Shown: positions 8,288-17,078 of the stretch, piece by piece
Numbering within the stretch: the stretch's first letter is position 1
Layout: every line of letters begins with the position of its first letter
NCBI GenBank assembly: GCA_041749015.1
Contig: JBGTCD010000005.1
Span: 1-32,111 of the forward strand
Direction of reading: 5' to 3'
DNA: 32,111 nucleotides
From: JBGTCD01 sp041749015
GTDB lineage: Bacteria > Bacteroidota > Bacteroidia > Cytophagales > Cyclobacteriaceae
Made by a program: the position numbers and the translations under genes
Notes under the pieces: generated by a model
Told to the model about the DNA's origin: nothing
What the model saw: only the letters and a program-made list of their open reading frames with translations
Databases searched by the model: none

Positions 8288-9478
8288 TTAATTTTCGATT
8301 TCAATATAGGTAATAATCCCTGAATCGTCAATGGTCAAGGGCACCTCCGGAAAATCTTTTTCGGTGAGTTGCTGTAATTTCTTTATCACCCGGTTTTGAG
8401 AATCGATTCTGGGGCCACCAGGAGGGTATTGGATGATGGGCGTGATTTCACCTTTTAAAAATTTTCCTTCCGCATCAGTAAAAACTTTAATTACTGGTGC
8501 GAGGCCGTTGACCCCACTCAGGTTGAAACGGGCATAGGTACAAAAGTTGCCAAGGCTGTAAGCTATAAATCTATTCTTGTATACCTCCACCGCTCGGGTG
8601 ACATGGGGCCCGTGGCCAAAAATAATATCAGCTCCGGCATCAATCATATCATGGGCAAACTGGTACACATTACCCCGGTTTTCCCCAACGAAAGTCTCAC
8701 TTTTACGGGTGATGTGCTCATAATTTGGGCCTTCTGCCCCACCATGAAAAGAAACTATTACGATATCTACCAGTGAATCCATATGGGCTACAATGGCCTG
8801 AGCACCCTTATGATCATGGAGGCTCATGGTACCATAGTTTGGAGCGAAGGCTGTAAACCCATATTTCAGCCCGTCTTTTTTGAATATCACGAATGGGCAG
8901 GCGGTAAGTCCTGCATAATAAATTCCGGCACTATCCAGCACCTGCATGGTAGATTTTCGTCCGGGTTCGCCAAAATCACCGGCATGGTTGTTGGCCAAAC
9001 TCATTACTGTAAATCCTGCATCTACCAAATTGGACACATACCTTTCCGGGGAGCGGAATATGTAACAAACTTTAGGATCCCGACAATGTTTTTGATCACC
9101 CCCTTCGTCTTTAATGACGCCTTCCAGATTTCCGAAGGTTACATTGGCACTATTTAAAACCTCTTTTACTTCCTCGAAGAGATCCCTACCATCATTAGGG
9201 GGTAAGTAGCTATCATTTGGAAAGTTAGTTCCCATCATGATATCTCCCACACCGATAACGGTTACAGTGTCAGGCAATACCCGATGCACCTTGATCAAAA
9301 CTTCCTCTGTGGGTTCCTGTATTACGGAGGGTTTATCTTTAAGTGTATCTGCCGCTACAACCTGCAATTCAGGGATCGAATCCCTGGTATCAGTGCTGCT
9401 TACAGCCGTAATCTTTCTCTGGCAAGCGGCGCTTATGATGATCAGGAAAAGGATACAAAGGAATTGGATGTTTTTCAT
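8288..9478 (-). CDS. CapA-family (PGA_cap) lipoprotein
   Basis: A 396-residue envelope protein with a lipoprotein signal (hydrophobic 5-18, SAAC with Cys19) and a variable linker to about residue 70, followed by a PGA_cap metallophosphatase-like domain. Motifs seen: GVGDIMMG (76-83), NLEG (117-120), LANNHAGDFG (161-170), SFHGGAEG, FGHGPHVTRAVE and YSLGNF. Family members include CapA/PgsA of poly-gamma-glutamate capsules, but most Bacteroidota copies occur without capB/capC, as here, and their substrate is unknown. It is the first gene of an operon and is followed within 2 bases by merR. I would not infer capsule synthesis from this gene. Confidence 0.88.
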   Translation of the reverse strand: MKNIQFLCILFLIIISAACQRKITAVSSTDTRDSIPELQVVAADTLKDKPSVIQEPTEEVLIKVHRVLPDTVTVIGVGDIMMGTNFPNDSYLPPNDGRDLFEEVKEVLNSANVTFGNLEGVIKDEGGDQKHCRDPKVCYIFRSPERYVSNLVDAGFTVMSLANNHAGDFGEPGRKSTMQVLDSAGIYYAGLTACPFVIFKKDGLKYGFTAFAPNYGTMSLHDHKGAQAIVAHMDSLVDIVIVSFHGGAEGPNYEHITRKSETFVGENRGNVYQFAHDMIDAGADIIFGHGPHVTRAVEVYKNRFIAYSLGNFCTYARFNLSGVNGLAPVIKVFTDAEGKFLKGEITPIIQYPPGGPRIDSQNRVIKKLQQLTEKDFPEVPLTIDDSGIITYIEIEN

Positions 9479-9494
9479 ATTGGAAACGGGAGGC

Positions 9495-9525
9495 CAAAAA
9501 TAGAAGGAACTCCCGGGGGTTCAAA
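9495..9525 (-). promoter_or_regulatory. Strong Bacteroidota-type promoter for the capA operon
   Basis: Read on the minus strand: TTTG (9525-9522), exactly 19 bases, then TATTTTTG (9502-9495), a full match to the TTTG-N19-TAnnTTTG pattern described for Bacteroides/Flavobacterium. The capA ATG begins 17 bases after the -7 box, giving a short leader. This is the best promoter in the window. Confidence 0.7.
9507..9522. promoter_or_regulatory. Palindrome inside the capA promoter spacer (candidate operator)
   Basis: GAACTCCCGGGGGTTC: 16 bp, self-complementary except for one T/G pair (9511 against 9518). It occupies most of the -33/-7 spacer and touches the -33 element, the usual position of MerR-type operators. 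A MerR-family gene is the second gene of this operon. The link is inference. Confidence 0.4.
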
Positions 9526-9600
9526 AGAGAAGGGAATAAAAATTTTAAATTTCTAAAGACAAAGACTCACCCTCGAATTTATGAGACCATTCACAGTAAA

Positions 9601-10581
9601 TTAGTCCCCTCCCAATGGGGTTGTGTTTTCCAGAGAGTTGCGGATCAGTCGTTCGTACTCCTCGTTATCGAGGTCCTTGTGGAAGTAATGAATGGGGTTC
9701 ATGGGCTTGCCATTATAGCGGACTTCATAATGCAAGTGCGGCCCTTTGGAGCGCCCCGTATTACCAACCAGCCCAATGAGGTCACCGCGTTTTACAGCAT
9801 CACCTTTTTTTACATTATAATCTGACAGGTGGGCATATACCGTGATATAGCCATAGTCATGATCTACAAAAACCACTTTCCCAAAAGTGGAGGAGTAATA
9901 AGCTGACCGCACTACCCCATCTCCAGTGGTGTACACAGGGGTGCCGGTAGGGGCACTAAAATCAAGGCCGTTATGGGGCATCATGCGCCTTAATATGGGG
10001 TGCATCCGCATCCCAAAAGTATAATGAAGTCTCCTTAACTCTTTATTGTTAATTGGCTGAATTGCCGGCATGGAAGCCCACATTTTAGCCCGCTCCTTTT
10101 CTAGTTCCAGGATATCGTCAAACGAACGGGTTTGAATATACATTTGCTTTTTTAAGCGATCGATCCGGGCGTAGGTTTCTAAAATAAGTGTCTCCTGCTC
10201 CAACCCTGAGTTTAAAAGCACTTCATATTTTGATTGCCCACCGGTACCAGCACCCCTTACCGTATTAGGTAACGGGTCGGTGTCTAATATGACCCGATAG
10301 ATATGGTCATCACGGGTTTGAATTTCCGCAAGGGCAGACTGGTGTTTTTCCATATCCCCTTTCAACCCTTCATATTTAACCTTAAGCCGGTAGTTCTTTT
10401 CTGATAATACTGACTCTTTAATGGAAGTGAAATTATTCTGGTAGTAGGTAGTAATCCCAAATGCCAAAGCCATAGCAGCAATCAAAAACAGCAGAAGTTG
10501 CAGCCATGCTTTACCTCTGGTAATGACGACAGGTTCGTACCTGCAGGTTTTGGTATTATAATAATATTTTACTCTCGCCAT
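9601..10581 (-). CDS. M23 (LytM-type) peptidase, membrane-anchored, copy 2
   Basis: A 326-residue putative peptidoglycan endopeptidase. It starts with a short basic/aromatic leader (MARVKYYYNTKTCRYEPV), then one transmembrane segment (about 25-46), a coiled-coil region (about 52-165), and a C-terminal M23 domain. Zinc/catalytic residues are visible as HNGLD (H203, D207) and HLHYE (H282, H284), so it looks active. It is 16 bases downstream of a paralogue with which it aligns without gaps over about the first 226 residues. No terminator or obvious promoter of its own is seen before it, so it is read from the upstream copy. The likely role is cell-wall remodelling from the periplasmic face of the inner membrane. 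Confidence 0.92.
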   Translation of the reverse strand: MARVKYYYNTKTCRYEPVVITRGKAWLQLLLFLIAAMALAFGITTYYQNNFTSIKESVLSEKNYRLKVKYEGLKGDMEKHQSALAEIQTRDDHIYRVILDTDPLPNTVRGAGTGGQSKYEVLLNSGLEQETLILETYARIDRLKKQMYIQTRSFDDILELEKERAKMWASMPAIQPINNKELRRLHYTFGMRMHPILRRMMPHNGLDFSAPTGTPVYTTGDGVVRSAYYSSTFGKVVFVDHDYGYITVYAHLSDYNVKKGDAVKRGDLIGLVGNTGRSKGPHLHYEVRYNGKPMNPIHYFHKDLDNEEYERLIRNSLENTTPLGGD

Positions 10582-10597
10582 AAGGCAGTTTAAAAAA

Positions 10598-11581
10598 TTA
10601 GCCTAAAGATTGGTTTTCTCTGGCTGCCAATTCCAGTAATTTTTGATACTCCTCATCGGTGACGTCTTGTATCATATACTGAATGGGATCTATTTTCTTT
10701 CCGTCTTTAATAATTTCGTAATGTAAATGCGGGGCAGTAGAGCCGCCTGTATTGCCAACATAACCTATAAGGTCTCCACGCTTCACCTGGTCGCCAACCT
10801 TCACAGTCATATCTTGCAGGTGAGCATACTTTGTGACATATCCGTACCCATGATTAATTTCAACCTGATGTCCATAACCGGTTTTCAGAAAGGATTTCTG
10901 AGAAAGTATTACCGCGCCATCCCCTGTTGCATAGATAGGAGTGCCTTTAGGTGCGGTAAAATCAATACCATGATGCATCCTTCTGCCTTTATAAATAGGG
11001 TGTATCCTCATGCCAAAACCTGACGCTAAGCGGGTAAGCTCCTTATTATATATAGGCTGAATGGCAGGTATGCTGGCAAGCATTTGAGACTTATCCTTTG
11101 CCTCACTTAAAATCTCATCATAAGATTTAGTCTGTATGTACATTTGTTTCTTGACCTTATCTATTTTCTTATAGAGGGTCAAGATTAAATCTTCCTTTTC
11201 AAGCCCTTTTTCCAGTAAATCCCGGTACCGGTCAGTCCCTCCAATTCCTGCCTCCCTAATGGTAGTTGGGAGCGGTTCTGCTTCGAAGATGGTTCTGTAT
11301 ATATTATCATCCCGGTCTCTAAGAGCGAGCATCATCATGTCCACATCATTCAAGCTTTTTTCCAGGATTTTATAATGATAGGAAAGTTCTTCGTTTTCTT
11401 TTTTGAGAAGGGCTTCTTTAGGGGATTCGAAGTATATATTGTAGGCAATTACTAATCCGACAGCCAGAATCAGCGCTACAGAGAGAAACCCTAAAAGATT
11501 GAGGGTTACATCCCATTTGGAAACTCGGACACGCTCGTACTTACAGGTCTCGGTGTCGTAGTAATATTTTATACGCGCCAT
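10598..11581 (-). CDS. M23 (LytM-type) peptidase, membrane-anchored, copy 1
   Basis: A 327-residue paralogue of the next gene, with the same order: KYYYDTETCKYERV leader, transmembrane segment (about 25-47), coiled coil (about 52-165), then an M23 domain with HHGID (H203, D207) and HLHYE (H285, H287). It has a 3-residue insertion relative to copy 2 in the loop before the final HLH. The leader shared by both copies precedes the membrane segment and should be cytoplasmic, so it may bind a cytoplasmic partner (inference). This is the first gene of the two-gene unit and is divergent from alaS. I could not find a convincing complete promoter for it in 11582-11707. Confidence 0.92.
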   Translation of the reverse strand: MARIKYYYDTETCKYERVRVSKWDVTLNLLGFLSVALILAVGLVIAYNIYFESPKEALLKKENEELSYHYKILEKSLNDVDMMMLALRDRDDNIYRTIFEAEPLPTTIREAGIGGTDRYRDLLEKGLEKEDLILTLYKKIDKVKKQMYIQTKSYDEILSEAKDKSQMLASIPAIQPIYNKELTRLASGFGMRIHPIYKGRRMHHGIDFTAPKGTPIYATGDGAVILSQKSFLKTGYGHQVEINHGYGYVTKYAHLQDMTVKVGDQVKRGDLIGYVGNTGGSTAPHLHYEIIKDGKKIDPIQYMIQDVTDEEYQKLLELAARENQSLG

Positions 11582-11612
11582 TGACGTTCTAAACTAATTT
11601 GTTCTAATTTTG
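11581..11612 (+). promoter_or_regulatory. Candidate promoter for alaS
   Basis: TTG at 11581-11583, a 21-base spacer, then TAATTTTG (11605-11612), a full match to the TAnnTTTG -7 element. The alaS ATG is about 95 bases further on, leaving a leader of roughly 90 bases. The -33 TTG overlaps the start codon of the divergent M23 gene. Confidence 0.45.
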
Positions 11613-11620
11613 TGCTAATT
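11594..11620 (+). repeat. Three helically phased CTAATT direct repeats upstream of alaS
   Basis: CTAATT starts at 11594, 11604 and 11615, so spacing is 10 and 11 bases, about one DNA turn each. The middle copy forms part of the candidate alaS -7 element. It could be an AT-rich regulatory array shared by the divergent genes, or chance in AT-rich DNA. Confidence 0.35.
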
Positions 11621-11707
11621 AATGCATCTGATCAAAACACAAGCAACTGGAAACAAATACCCAGTTCAAAAAATTCAACCGCAATAATACCAAATTTTTT
11701 CAATTAA

Positions 11708-14350
11708 ATGAATTCTCAGTCGATAAGAGCCAGATTCCTAGAATTTTTCAGAAAAAAGCAGCATCAAATTGTTAAATCGGCCCCTATCGTAATAAAAAAC
11801 GATCCAACCCTGATGTTCACCAACGCGGGGATGAATCAGTTTAAGGATTTTTTTCTGGGTAATGCCACTTCCAATGATCTAAGGGTAGCTAATACTCAAA
11901 AATGCCTTCGGGTATCCGGTAAGCATAATGATCTTGAGGAAGTAGGATTTGATACCTACCACCATACCATGTTTGAAATGCTGGGAAACTGGTCTTTTGG
12001 CGATTATTTTAAAAAAGAAGCCATTTCCTGGGCCTGGGAGTTCCTGGTAGGGGAGCTTAAGCTTCCGGCAGACCGGCTTTATGTCACAGTTTTTGAAGGG
12101 GACAAGGCCCTCAATTTGGAAAAAGACATGGAGGCCCATAATTTCTGGAAAGAGTGGATCTCTGAGGAGCGCATACTCAATGGTTCTAAAAAGGATAATT
12201 TTTGGGAAATGGGCGATTCCGGCCCATGCGGCCCTTGCTCAGAGATCCATATTGATTTGAGACCTGCTGAGGCATTGAAAGAAATTCCCGGTAAAGACCT
12301 CGTCAATAAGGACCACCCTCTGGTCATTGAGATATGGAATCTGGTTTTTATTGAATTCAACAGGATGGCTGATGGTACCCTGGTCAATCTGCCATCCAAG
12401 CACGTCGATACGGGCATGGGTTTTGAGAGATTGTCGATGGCACTTCAGGGCAAGACCTCTACCTATGATACTGATATTTTTACCCCACTCATTAGCCAAT
12501 TAGGTCAGGAATCGGGCATTAGTTATGGCGATTCCCAGGATGGAGATGTCGCCATGAGGGTGGTAGCCGACCATATTCGCGCCATCGGCTTTACCATTGC
12601 TGACGGGCAGTTGCCCTCTAATACCGGTGCAGGATACGTGATCAGAAGGATTCTGAGAAGGGCTGTCCGGTATGGTTATACCTTTTTGGGGTATCAGGAA
12701 CCATTTTTATACCGGTTGATTCCGGTTTTGAGCACTCAATTTGATGGCGTTTTTGATGAGCTTAAAAAGCAGGAAGCCTTTGTGGCTAATGTGGTCAAAG
12801 AAGAAGAAGCAGCGTTTCTGAAAACATTGGAAAAAGGGCTTGGAATACTAGATGGGATTAATAAAAATAAGGCCATTGATGGGAGTTTTCTATTTAAACT
12901 TTATGATACCTATGGATTCCCAAAAGACTTGTCCTTATTAATCCTCAAGGAAAAGGGAGTCCTCCAAAACCTATCTGAGAATTGGGAAAAGGAGTTTGAA
13001 AAGGATTTAAATTCTCAAAAAGGCCGTTCCAAGGCTGATGCTGCTAAGGAGACGGGCGACTGGATTCAAGTGCATGCTGATGGATCAGGAACATTCATAG
13101 GATATGATGCTCTGGAATGTGAAACCAGAATCCTTAAATACAGAAAAGTGAAAATTAAGGGAAAAGCCCAGGTGCAGATCGTGCTTGAGCAAACCCCTTT
13201 TTATGGGGAGAGTGGTGGTCAGGTTGGGGATATTGGGGTCTTGGTTTCTGGAAATGAGAAAATTCCCGTTTTGGATACACAAAAAGAGAACGATCTGATT
13301 GTGCATTATACCGATTCCTTGCCGGGTAAGCCTGAAGCCTCTATAAAAGCAGTAGTGGATTCTTCCAGAAGGGCTCGAATTATGGTGCATCACTCTACTA
13401 CACATTTATTGCATGCGGCACTTCGGGAAGTGCTGGGTACTCATGTAGAACAGCGTGGCTCCCTGGTTGAGGAGGATGGCCTGCGGTTTGATTTTTCTCA
13501 CTTTGCCAAAATGAGCGAGGCCGAGATCGAGGCCGTGGAGACCATAGTTAATAAAAAGGTAAAGGAAAATGTGCCGTTGGTTGAGGATCGGGCATTGCCC
13601 ATGGAAGCGGCCCTTAAAAAGGGTGCTATGGCCCTTTTTGGTGAGAAATATGGGGATAGGGTGCGGGTAGTTACCTTTGACCCTGATTATTCAGTAGAGC
13701 TTTGTGGTGGTACCCATGTTAATGCTACCGGTAAAATTGGGTTATTTAAAATTATAGGGGAATCATCGGTTGCGGCAGGGGTACGGCGGATAGAAGCCCT
13801 GTCCGGAGATGCTGCCGAAGCCTGGGTTAGAGCCCAGTCTGAATCAATCGCCAGGATCAAAGATCTTTTAAAGCAACCCAAAGATATCGCTCAATCCATT
13901 CAACAATTACTAGAACACAATAAAGCCCTGGAGAAAAAGGTAGAAAGTTTGCAGGGTGCTCAGGCCTCAGGAATGAAGCAGGAGCTTATCAACAAGGCCA
14001 CAACAGTAGGGGAGGCCAAAATTATTATAGCTGAGGTGCCCCTGGATGGCGCCGATGCTGTAAAAAAGTTGGCCTTTGAACTCAGGAATGAAGTGCCAGG
14101 ATTGGTGCTGGTTTTGGGTATTATTACGGATGATAAGCCTTTACTGACCATTGCCATTGCTGATGATATGGTGAAAAAATATGGGCTCCATGCCGGCAAT
14201 TTAGTAAGAACCCTTGCCTCGAAAATTCAGGGCGGTGGCGGTGGACAACCTTTCTTTGCTACGGCAGGAGGGAAGAACCCAGAGGGCATGGCAGAGGCCC
14301 TTGAACTCGCCGAGGAAATGCTAAAGACGGATATTAATCAAAAGGGTTAA
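11708..14350 (+). CDS. alaS: Alanyl-tRNA synthetase
   Basis: Class II aminoacyl-tRNA synthetase charging tRNA-Ala. At 880 residues it is full length. The N-terminal catalytic domain has SIRARFLEFF, FTNAGMNQFKDFFLG and DTGMGFERL. The editing domain has the zinc site HHSTTH (H562 and H566) with C666 and H670 in CGGTH. The C-terminal DHHA1-type domain ends with a Gly-rich GGGGGQPFFATAGG. The ATG at 11708 matches the family start (NSQSIRARFLEFF). The gene is followed after 39 bases by gatB, also a translation gene, with a possible -7 element between them. Nothing is missing or unusual. Confidence 0.97.
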   Translation: MNSQSIRARFLEFFRKKQHQIVKSAPIVIKNDPTLMFTNAGMNQFKDFFLGNATSNDLRVANTQKCLRVSGKHNDLEEVGFDTYHHTMFEMLGNWSFGDYFKKEAISWAWEFLVGELKLPADRLYVTVFEGDKALNLEKDMEAHNFWKEWISEERILNGSKKDNFWEMGDSGPCGPCSEIHIDLRPAEALKEIPGKDLVNKDHPLVIEIWNLVFIEFNRMADGTLVNLPSKHVDTGMGFERLSMALQGKTSTYDTDIFTPLISQLGQESGISYGDSQDGDVAMRVVADHIRAIGFTIADGQLPSNTGAGYVIRRILRRAVRYGYTFLGYQEPFLYRLIPVLSTQFDGVFDELKKQEAFVANVVKEEEAAFLKTLEKGLGILDGINKNKAIDGSFLFKLYDTYGFPKDLSLLILKEKGVLQNLSENWEKEFEKDLNSQKGRSKADAAKETGDWIQVHADGSGTFIGYDALECETRILKYRKVKIKGKAQVQIVLEQTPFYGESGGQVGDIGVLVSGNEKIPVLDTQKENDLIVHYTDSLPGKPEASIKAVVDSSRRARIMVHHSTTHLLHAALREVLGTHVEQRGSLVEEDGLRFDFSHFAKMSEAEIEAVETIVNKKVKENVPLVEDRALPMEAALKKGAMALFGEKYGDRVRVVTFDPDYSVELCGGTHVNATGKIGLFKIIGESSVAAGVRRIEALSGDAAEAWVRAQSESIARIKDLLKQPKDIAQSIQQLLEHNKALEKKVESLQGAQASGMKQELINKATTVGEAKIIIAEVPLDGADAVKKLAFELRNEVPGLVLVLGIITDDKPLLTIAIADDMVKKYGLHAGNLVRTLASKIQGGGGGQPFFATAGGKNPEGMAEALELAEEMLKTDINQKG

Positions 14351-14361
14351 GGTTTTTTCTC

Positions 14362-14369
14362 TAGTTTTG
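14362..14369 (+). promoter_or_regulatory. Possible -7 element before gatB
   Basis: TAGTTTTG matches TAnnTTTG and lies 20 bases before the gatB start, but no TTTG is found at the right distance upstream. An AGAGGAA ribosome-binding-like stretch lies at 14381-14387. This suggests weak internal initiation in addition to read-through from alaS. Confidence 0.3.
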
Positions 14370-14389
14370 TTATTACTCAAAGAGGAATT

Positions 14390-15868
14390 ATGAATGCAGT
14401 GGATGCGATAAGTTTAAGTAAGGAAGTATTGAGCAAATACGAGCTCGTGATAGGACTGGAGGTACACGCACAGTTGCTTACAGAAACCAAAATTTATAAT
14501 TCTGACTCCACAGAATATGGGAACCTGCCCAATTCCAATATTGGGGTGATTACCTTAGGACATCCCGGCACCCTGCCACGGCTCAATAAAGAGGTGGTCA
14601 ATAAGGCGGTGCTGATGGGCCTTGCCTGCGGATCTGAAATCACCAGGCATAATATTTTTGACAGAAAGAATTATTTTTATCCTGACCTGCCCAAGGGGTA
14701 TCAGATTACTCAGGATAAGACTCCGATTTGTGTAGGCGGCGGGTTTAAAGTAAAAACCAAGGAGGGTAAAGAATCTTTCGTTAAGCTTACAAGGATTCAT
14801 ATCGAAGAGGATGCCGGTAAATCCATGCACCTTGCTGAGGAGGTCGACACTCTGGTGGATTTTAACAGGGCAGGGGTACCATTAATTGAAATCGTAACAG
14901 AGCCGGATATCCGCTCCTCGGATGAGGCTTATGCCCTGCTCACGGAAATCAGGAGGCTGGTGCGATACCTTGAAATCTGTGATGGCAATATGGAGGAAGG
15001 TTCACTACGCTGTGATGCCAACATCTCAGTTAGACTCAAAGGTGCTCCTGAATTTGGAAAGAAGGTGGAAGTAAAAAACATGAACTCCATCAGAAATGTA
15101 CAGCGGGCCATTGATTTTGAGTGGAAGCGCCAGATCCAGGCTCTGGAGACCGGGGAGCCCATCTTTTCTGAAACCAGAAATTTTGACGCGGTCACCGGCA
15201 TTACCACTGGTATGCGTACCAAGGAGGAATTAAATGATTACCGGTATTTCCCTGATCCTGATTTAAGCCCACTAATTATTTCTGATGAGTGGATCGCTGA
15301 AATCAAAACCCTGATGCCCAGCCTGCCGAATGAGCTCTTAGAAAAGTTTGTGAATGAATTTGGCCTGCCGGAGTATGATGCCCAGGTTTTGGTGGATACC
15401 AGGGATATCGCCCTGTATTTTGAAGCCCTATGCGGGAAAACCAAGAATTATAAAGCCGCCTCTAACTGGGTCATGGGTCCGGTCAAATCATATCTCAATG
15501 AGCTGACCCTTAGCATTAATGATTTCCCGGTCACCACAGACCGGCTGGCTGAACTCATAGGGGTCATTGATGCAGGCAAAGTCAACTTTTCGGTGGCTGC
15601 CCAGAAAATTTTTCCTGCCATGATAGAGGATTCGGATACCAGTGTATTAGAGATCGCTGAAGGCCTTAACCTCATTCAGGATACGGACCAGGGGGCTATA
15701 GAAGAGGCCATCCATGCTGTGCTCAAACAATATCCGGATAAGGTAGCCGATTATAAAAATGGTAAAACTGGTCTGTTGGGATTGTTTATGGGTGAGGTCA
15801 TGAAGTTGACCAAAGGCAAGGCTGACCCAAAACTTACCAGCGAACTATTAAGAAAAATCTTAGGTTGA
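14390..15868 (+). CDS. gatB: Asp-tRNA(Asn)/Glu-tRNA(Gln) amidotransferase subunit B
   Basis: GatB activates the misacylated tRNA carboxylate with ATP and receives ammonia from GatA in the GatCAB complex. The 492 residues show IGLEVHAQL (21-29), the metal/ATP region HNIFDRKNYFYPDLPKGYQ, LVDFNRAGVPLIEIVTEPD, and EEGSLRCDANIS, then the C-terminal helical (YqeY-like) tRNA-binding domain. gatA and gatC are not in the window; unlinked gat genes are common in this phylum. It is probably co-transcribed with alaS upstream and with the TlpA-like gene 11 bases downstream. Confidence 0.97.
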   Translation: MNAVDAISLSKEVLSKYELVIGLEVHAQLLTETKIYNSDSTEYGNLPNSNIGVITLGHPGTLPRLNKEVVNKAVLMGLACGSEITRHNIFDRKNYFYPDLPKGYQITQDKTPICVGGGFKVKTKEGKESFVKLTRIHIEEDAGKSMHLAEEVDTLVDFNRAGVPLIEIVTEPDIRSSDEAYALLTEIRRLVRYLEICDGNMEEGSLRCDANISVRLKGAPEFGKKVEVKNMNSIRNVQRAIDFEWKRQIQALETGEPIFSETRNFDAVTGITTGMRTKEELNDYRYFPDPDLSPLIISDEWIAEIKTLMPSLPNELLEKFVNEFGLPEYDAQVLVDTRDIALYFEALCGKTKNYKAASNWVMGPVKSYLNELTLSINDFPVTTDRLAELIGVIDAGKVNFSVAAQKIFPAMIEDSDTSVLEIAEGLNLIQDTDQGAIEEAIHAVLKQYPDKVADYKNGKTGLLGLFMGEVMKLTKGKADPKLTSELLRKILG

Positions 15869-15879
15869 ACGAATAAAAA

Positions 15880-17034
15880 ATGGACTTTATGAGAATTTCA
15901 GGAACTGTTTTTCTTGCCACTTTGGTATTGATCGGATGTGCTCAGGAAGGAAAAAATAGTAATAAAAACAATGATGCTTCGGAGATAAAAATCACGGGTA
16001 CCGTTGGCTTTCCCCAGAGTGAAGGTATGATACTATTGGAAAAAATCAAAGGTAATCAGTTGTTCCCGGTTGATACTTTGGTTCTGGATGCTCAATATAA
16101 TATTAACCATTCCATTCAGGTGGATGATCCCGGGTACTACAGGATTAATTTTTACAATAAGCAGTTTGTTAATGTTATTTTAGATAAGGATGATATCGAA
16201 GTTAGGGTAGATGGCAATAGCCAAAATGGCTTTGCCGAAGTCACTGGTTCCCCAGATTTAAAATTGATCTCTTCCGTTCAGGAGCAGGTCAGTGCTTTTA
16301 ATAGTTCTGAGGCAGTGGCCAACCTCAACAGGGACTTTCAGGCAGCGCAAGCCAGTCAGGATGCGGAAGCCATAGAGGCCATTCAGCAATCTTATGCTGA
16401 TCAGTTTGCCGAATTGAAAAGTAATATTAAGGCACATGTTAAAGAGCAGGGACCATCCATTGGTGCTTTGAATGTGGTACAATCCCTTCAGGTTTTTGAT
16501 CCTGATCAGGACCTGGACCTATATTTATGGCTGGCTGATGGGCTGGAAACGCATTATCCACATTCTTCAGTGGCTAAAGAGTTTGTAAATAGTGTGGAGG
16601 GGATGAAGCAGCTTTCTATTGGTAGCCTGGCCCCTGAGATTGAGCTTCCTAATCCAGATGGTGAAATGGTAAAGCTTTCTTCATTGAGAGGTAACTACGT
16701 GCTGGTTGATTTTTGGGCCAAATGGTGTGGGCCATGTAGAAGAGAAAATCCCAATGTTGTCAAAGTGTACAATAAATATAACAAAGACGGATTTGAAGTT
16801 TTTGGGGTATCTCTGGACCGGAATAGAAAAGACTGGTTGCAAGGTATTGAAGAGGATAAACTAACCTGGACGCAGGTCTCAGATTTGAAATACTGGCAAT
16901 CAGAAGCCGCCAAAACCTACAATGTCAAAGGGATTCCTTTTGCAGTATTGCTGGACCCTGACGGTAAGATCATCGCCAAAAACCTGAGGGGCAGAGCCCT
17001 GGAGCGCAAGCTTAGCGATATTTTCGGGCATTAA
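15880..17034 (+). CDS. TlpA-like thioredoxin-fold lipoprotein
   Basis: Envelope lipoprotein (lipobox LIGC, Cys20 from the first ATG) of 384 residues. An N-terminal beta-rich DUF4369-like domain (about 35-130, ITGTVGFPQSEGMILLEK) is followed by a helical linker and a C-terminal thioredoxin/AhpC-TSA domain. The redox motif is WCGPC (W282, C283, C286), preceded by VDFWAKW, with the cis-proline region GIPFAVLLDPDG. It should reduce or exchange disulfides outside the cytoplasm; the partner is unknown. ATG 15889 (MRISGTVFL) is an equally good start and gives a more usual signal peptide. It lies 11 bases after gatB and ends just before a terminator pair. Confidence 0.9.
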   Translation: MDFMRISGTVFLATLVLIGCAQEGKNSNKNNDASEIKITGTVGFPQSEGMILLEKIKGNQLFPVDTLVLDAQYNINHSIQVDDPGYYRINFYNKQFVNVILDKDDIEVRVDGNSQNGFAEVTGSPDLKLISSVQEQVSAFNSSEAVANLNRDFQAAQASQDAEAIEAIQQSYADQFAELKSNIKAHVKEQGPSIGALNVVQSLQVFDPDQDLDLYLWLADGLETHYPHSSVAKEFVNSVEGMKQLSIGSLAPEIELPNPDGEMVKLSSLRGNYVLVDFWAKWCGPCRRENPNVVKVYNKYNKDGFEVFGVSLDRNRKDWLQGIEEDKLTWTQVSDLKYWQSEAAKTYNVKGIPFAVLLDPDGKIIAKNLRGRALERKLSDIFGH

Positions 17035-17060
17035 AAAAGGCAGGCCACTAATGGCCCGCC
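17035..17060 (-). terminator. Intrinsic terminator for the leftward blaI-M56 transcript
   Basis: On the minus strand, GGCGGGCC, loop ATTAGT, GGCCTGCC (8-bp stem with one mismatch), then TTTT followed by the TTA of the opposite gene's stop region. The T-tract lies on the minus strand only, so the polarity is leftward. It sits directly behind the stop codon of the opposing TlpA-like gene. Confidence 0.75.
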
Positions 17061-17078
17061 CTCTACGTTAGAAAGAAT

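Noticed and set aside
8288..9478. Poly-gamma-glutamate capsule locus
   Set aside because: Only a CapA-like gene is present; capB/capC-type ligase genes are absent and CapA-family proteins occur widely without capsules.
9530..9600. Terminator after the M23 pair
   Set aside because: Only AAATTT-type AT-rich symmetry is present, which would not form a stable hairpin.
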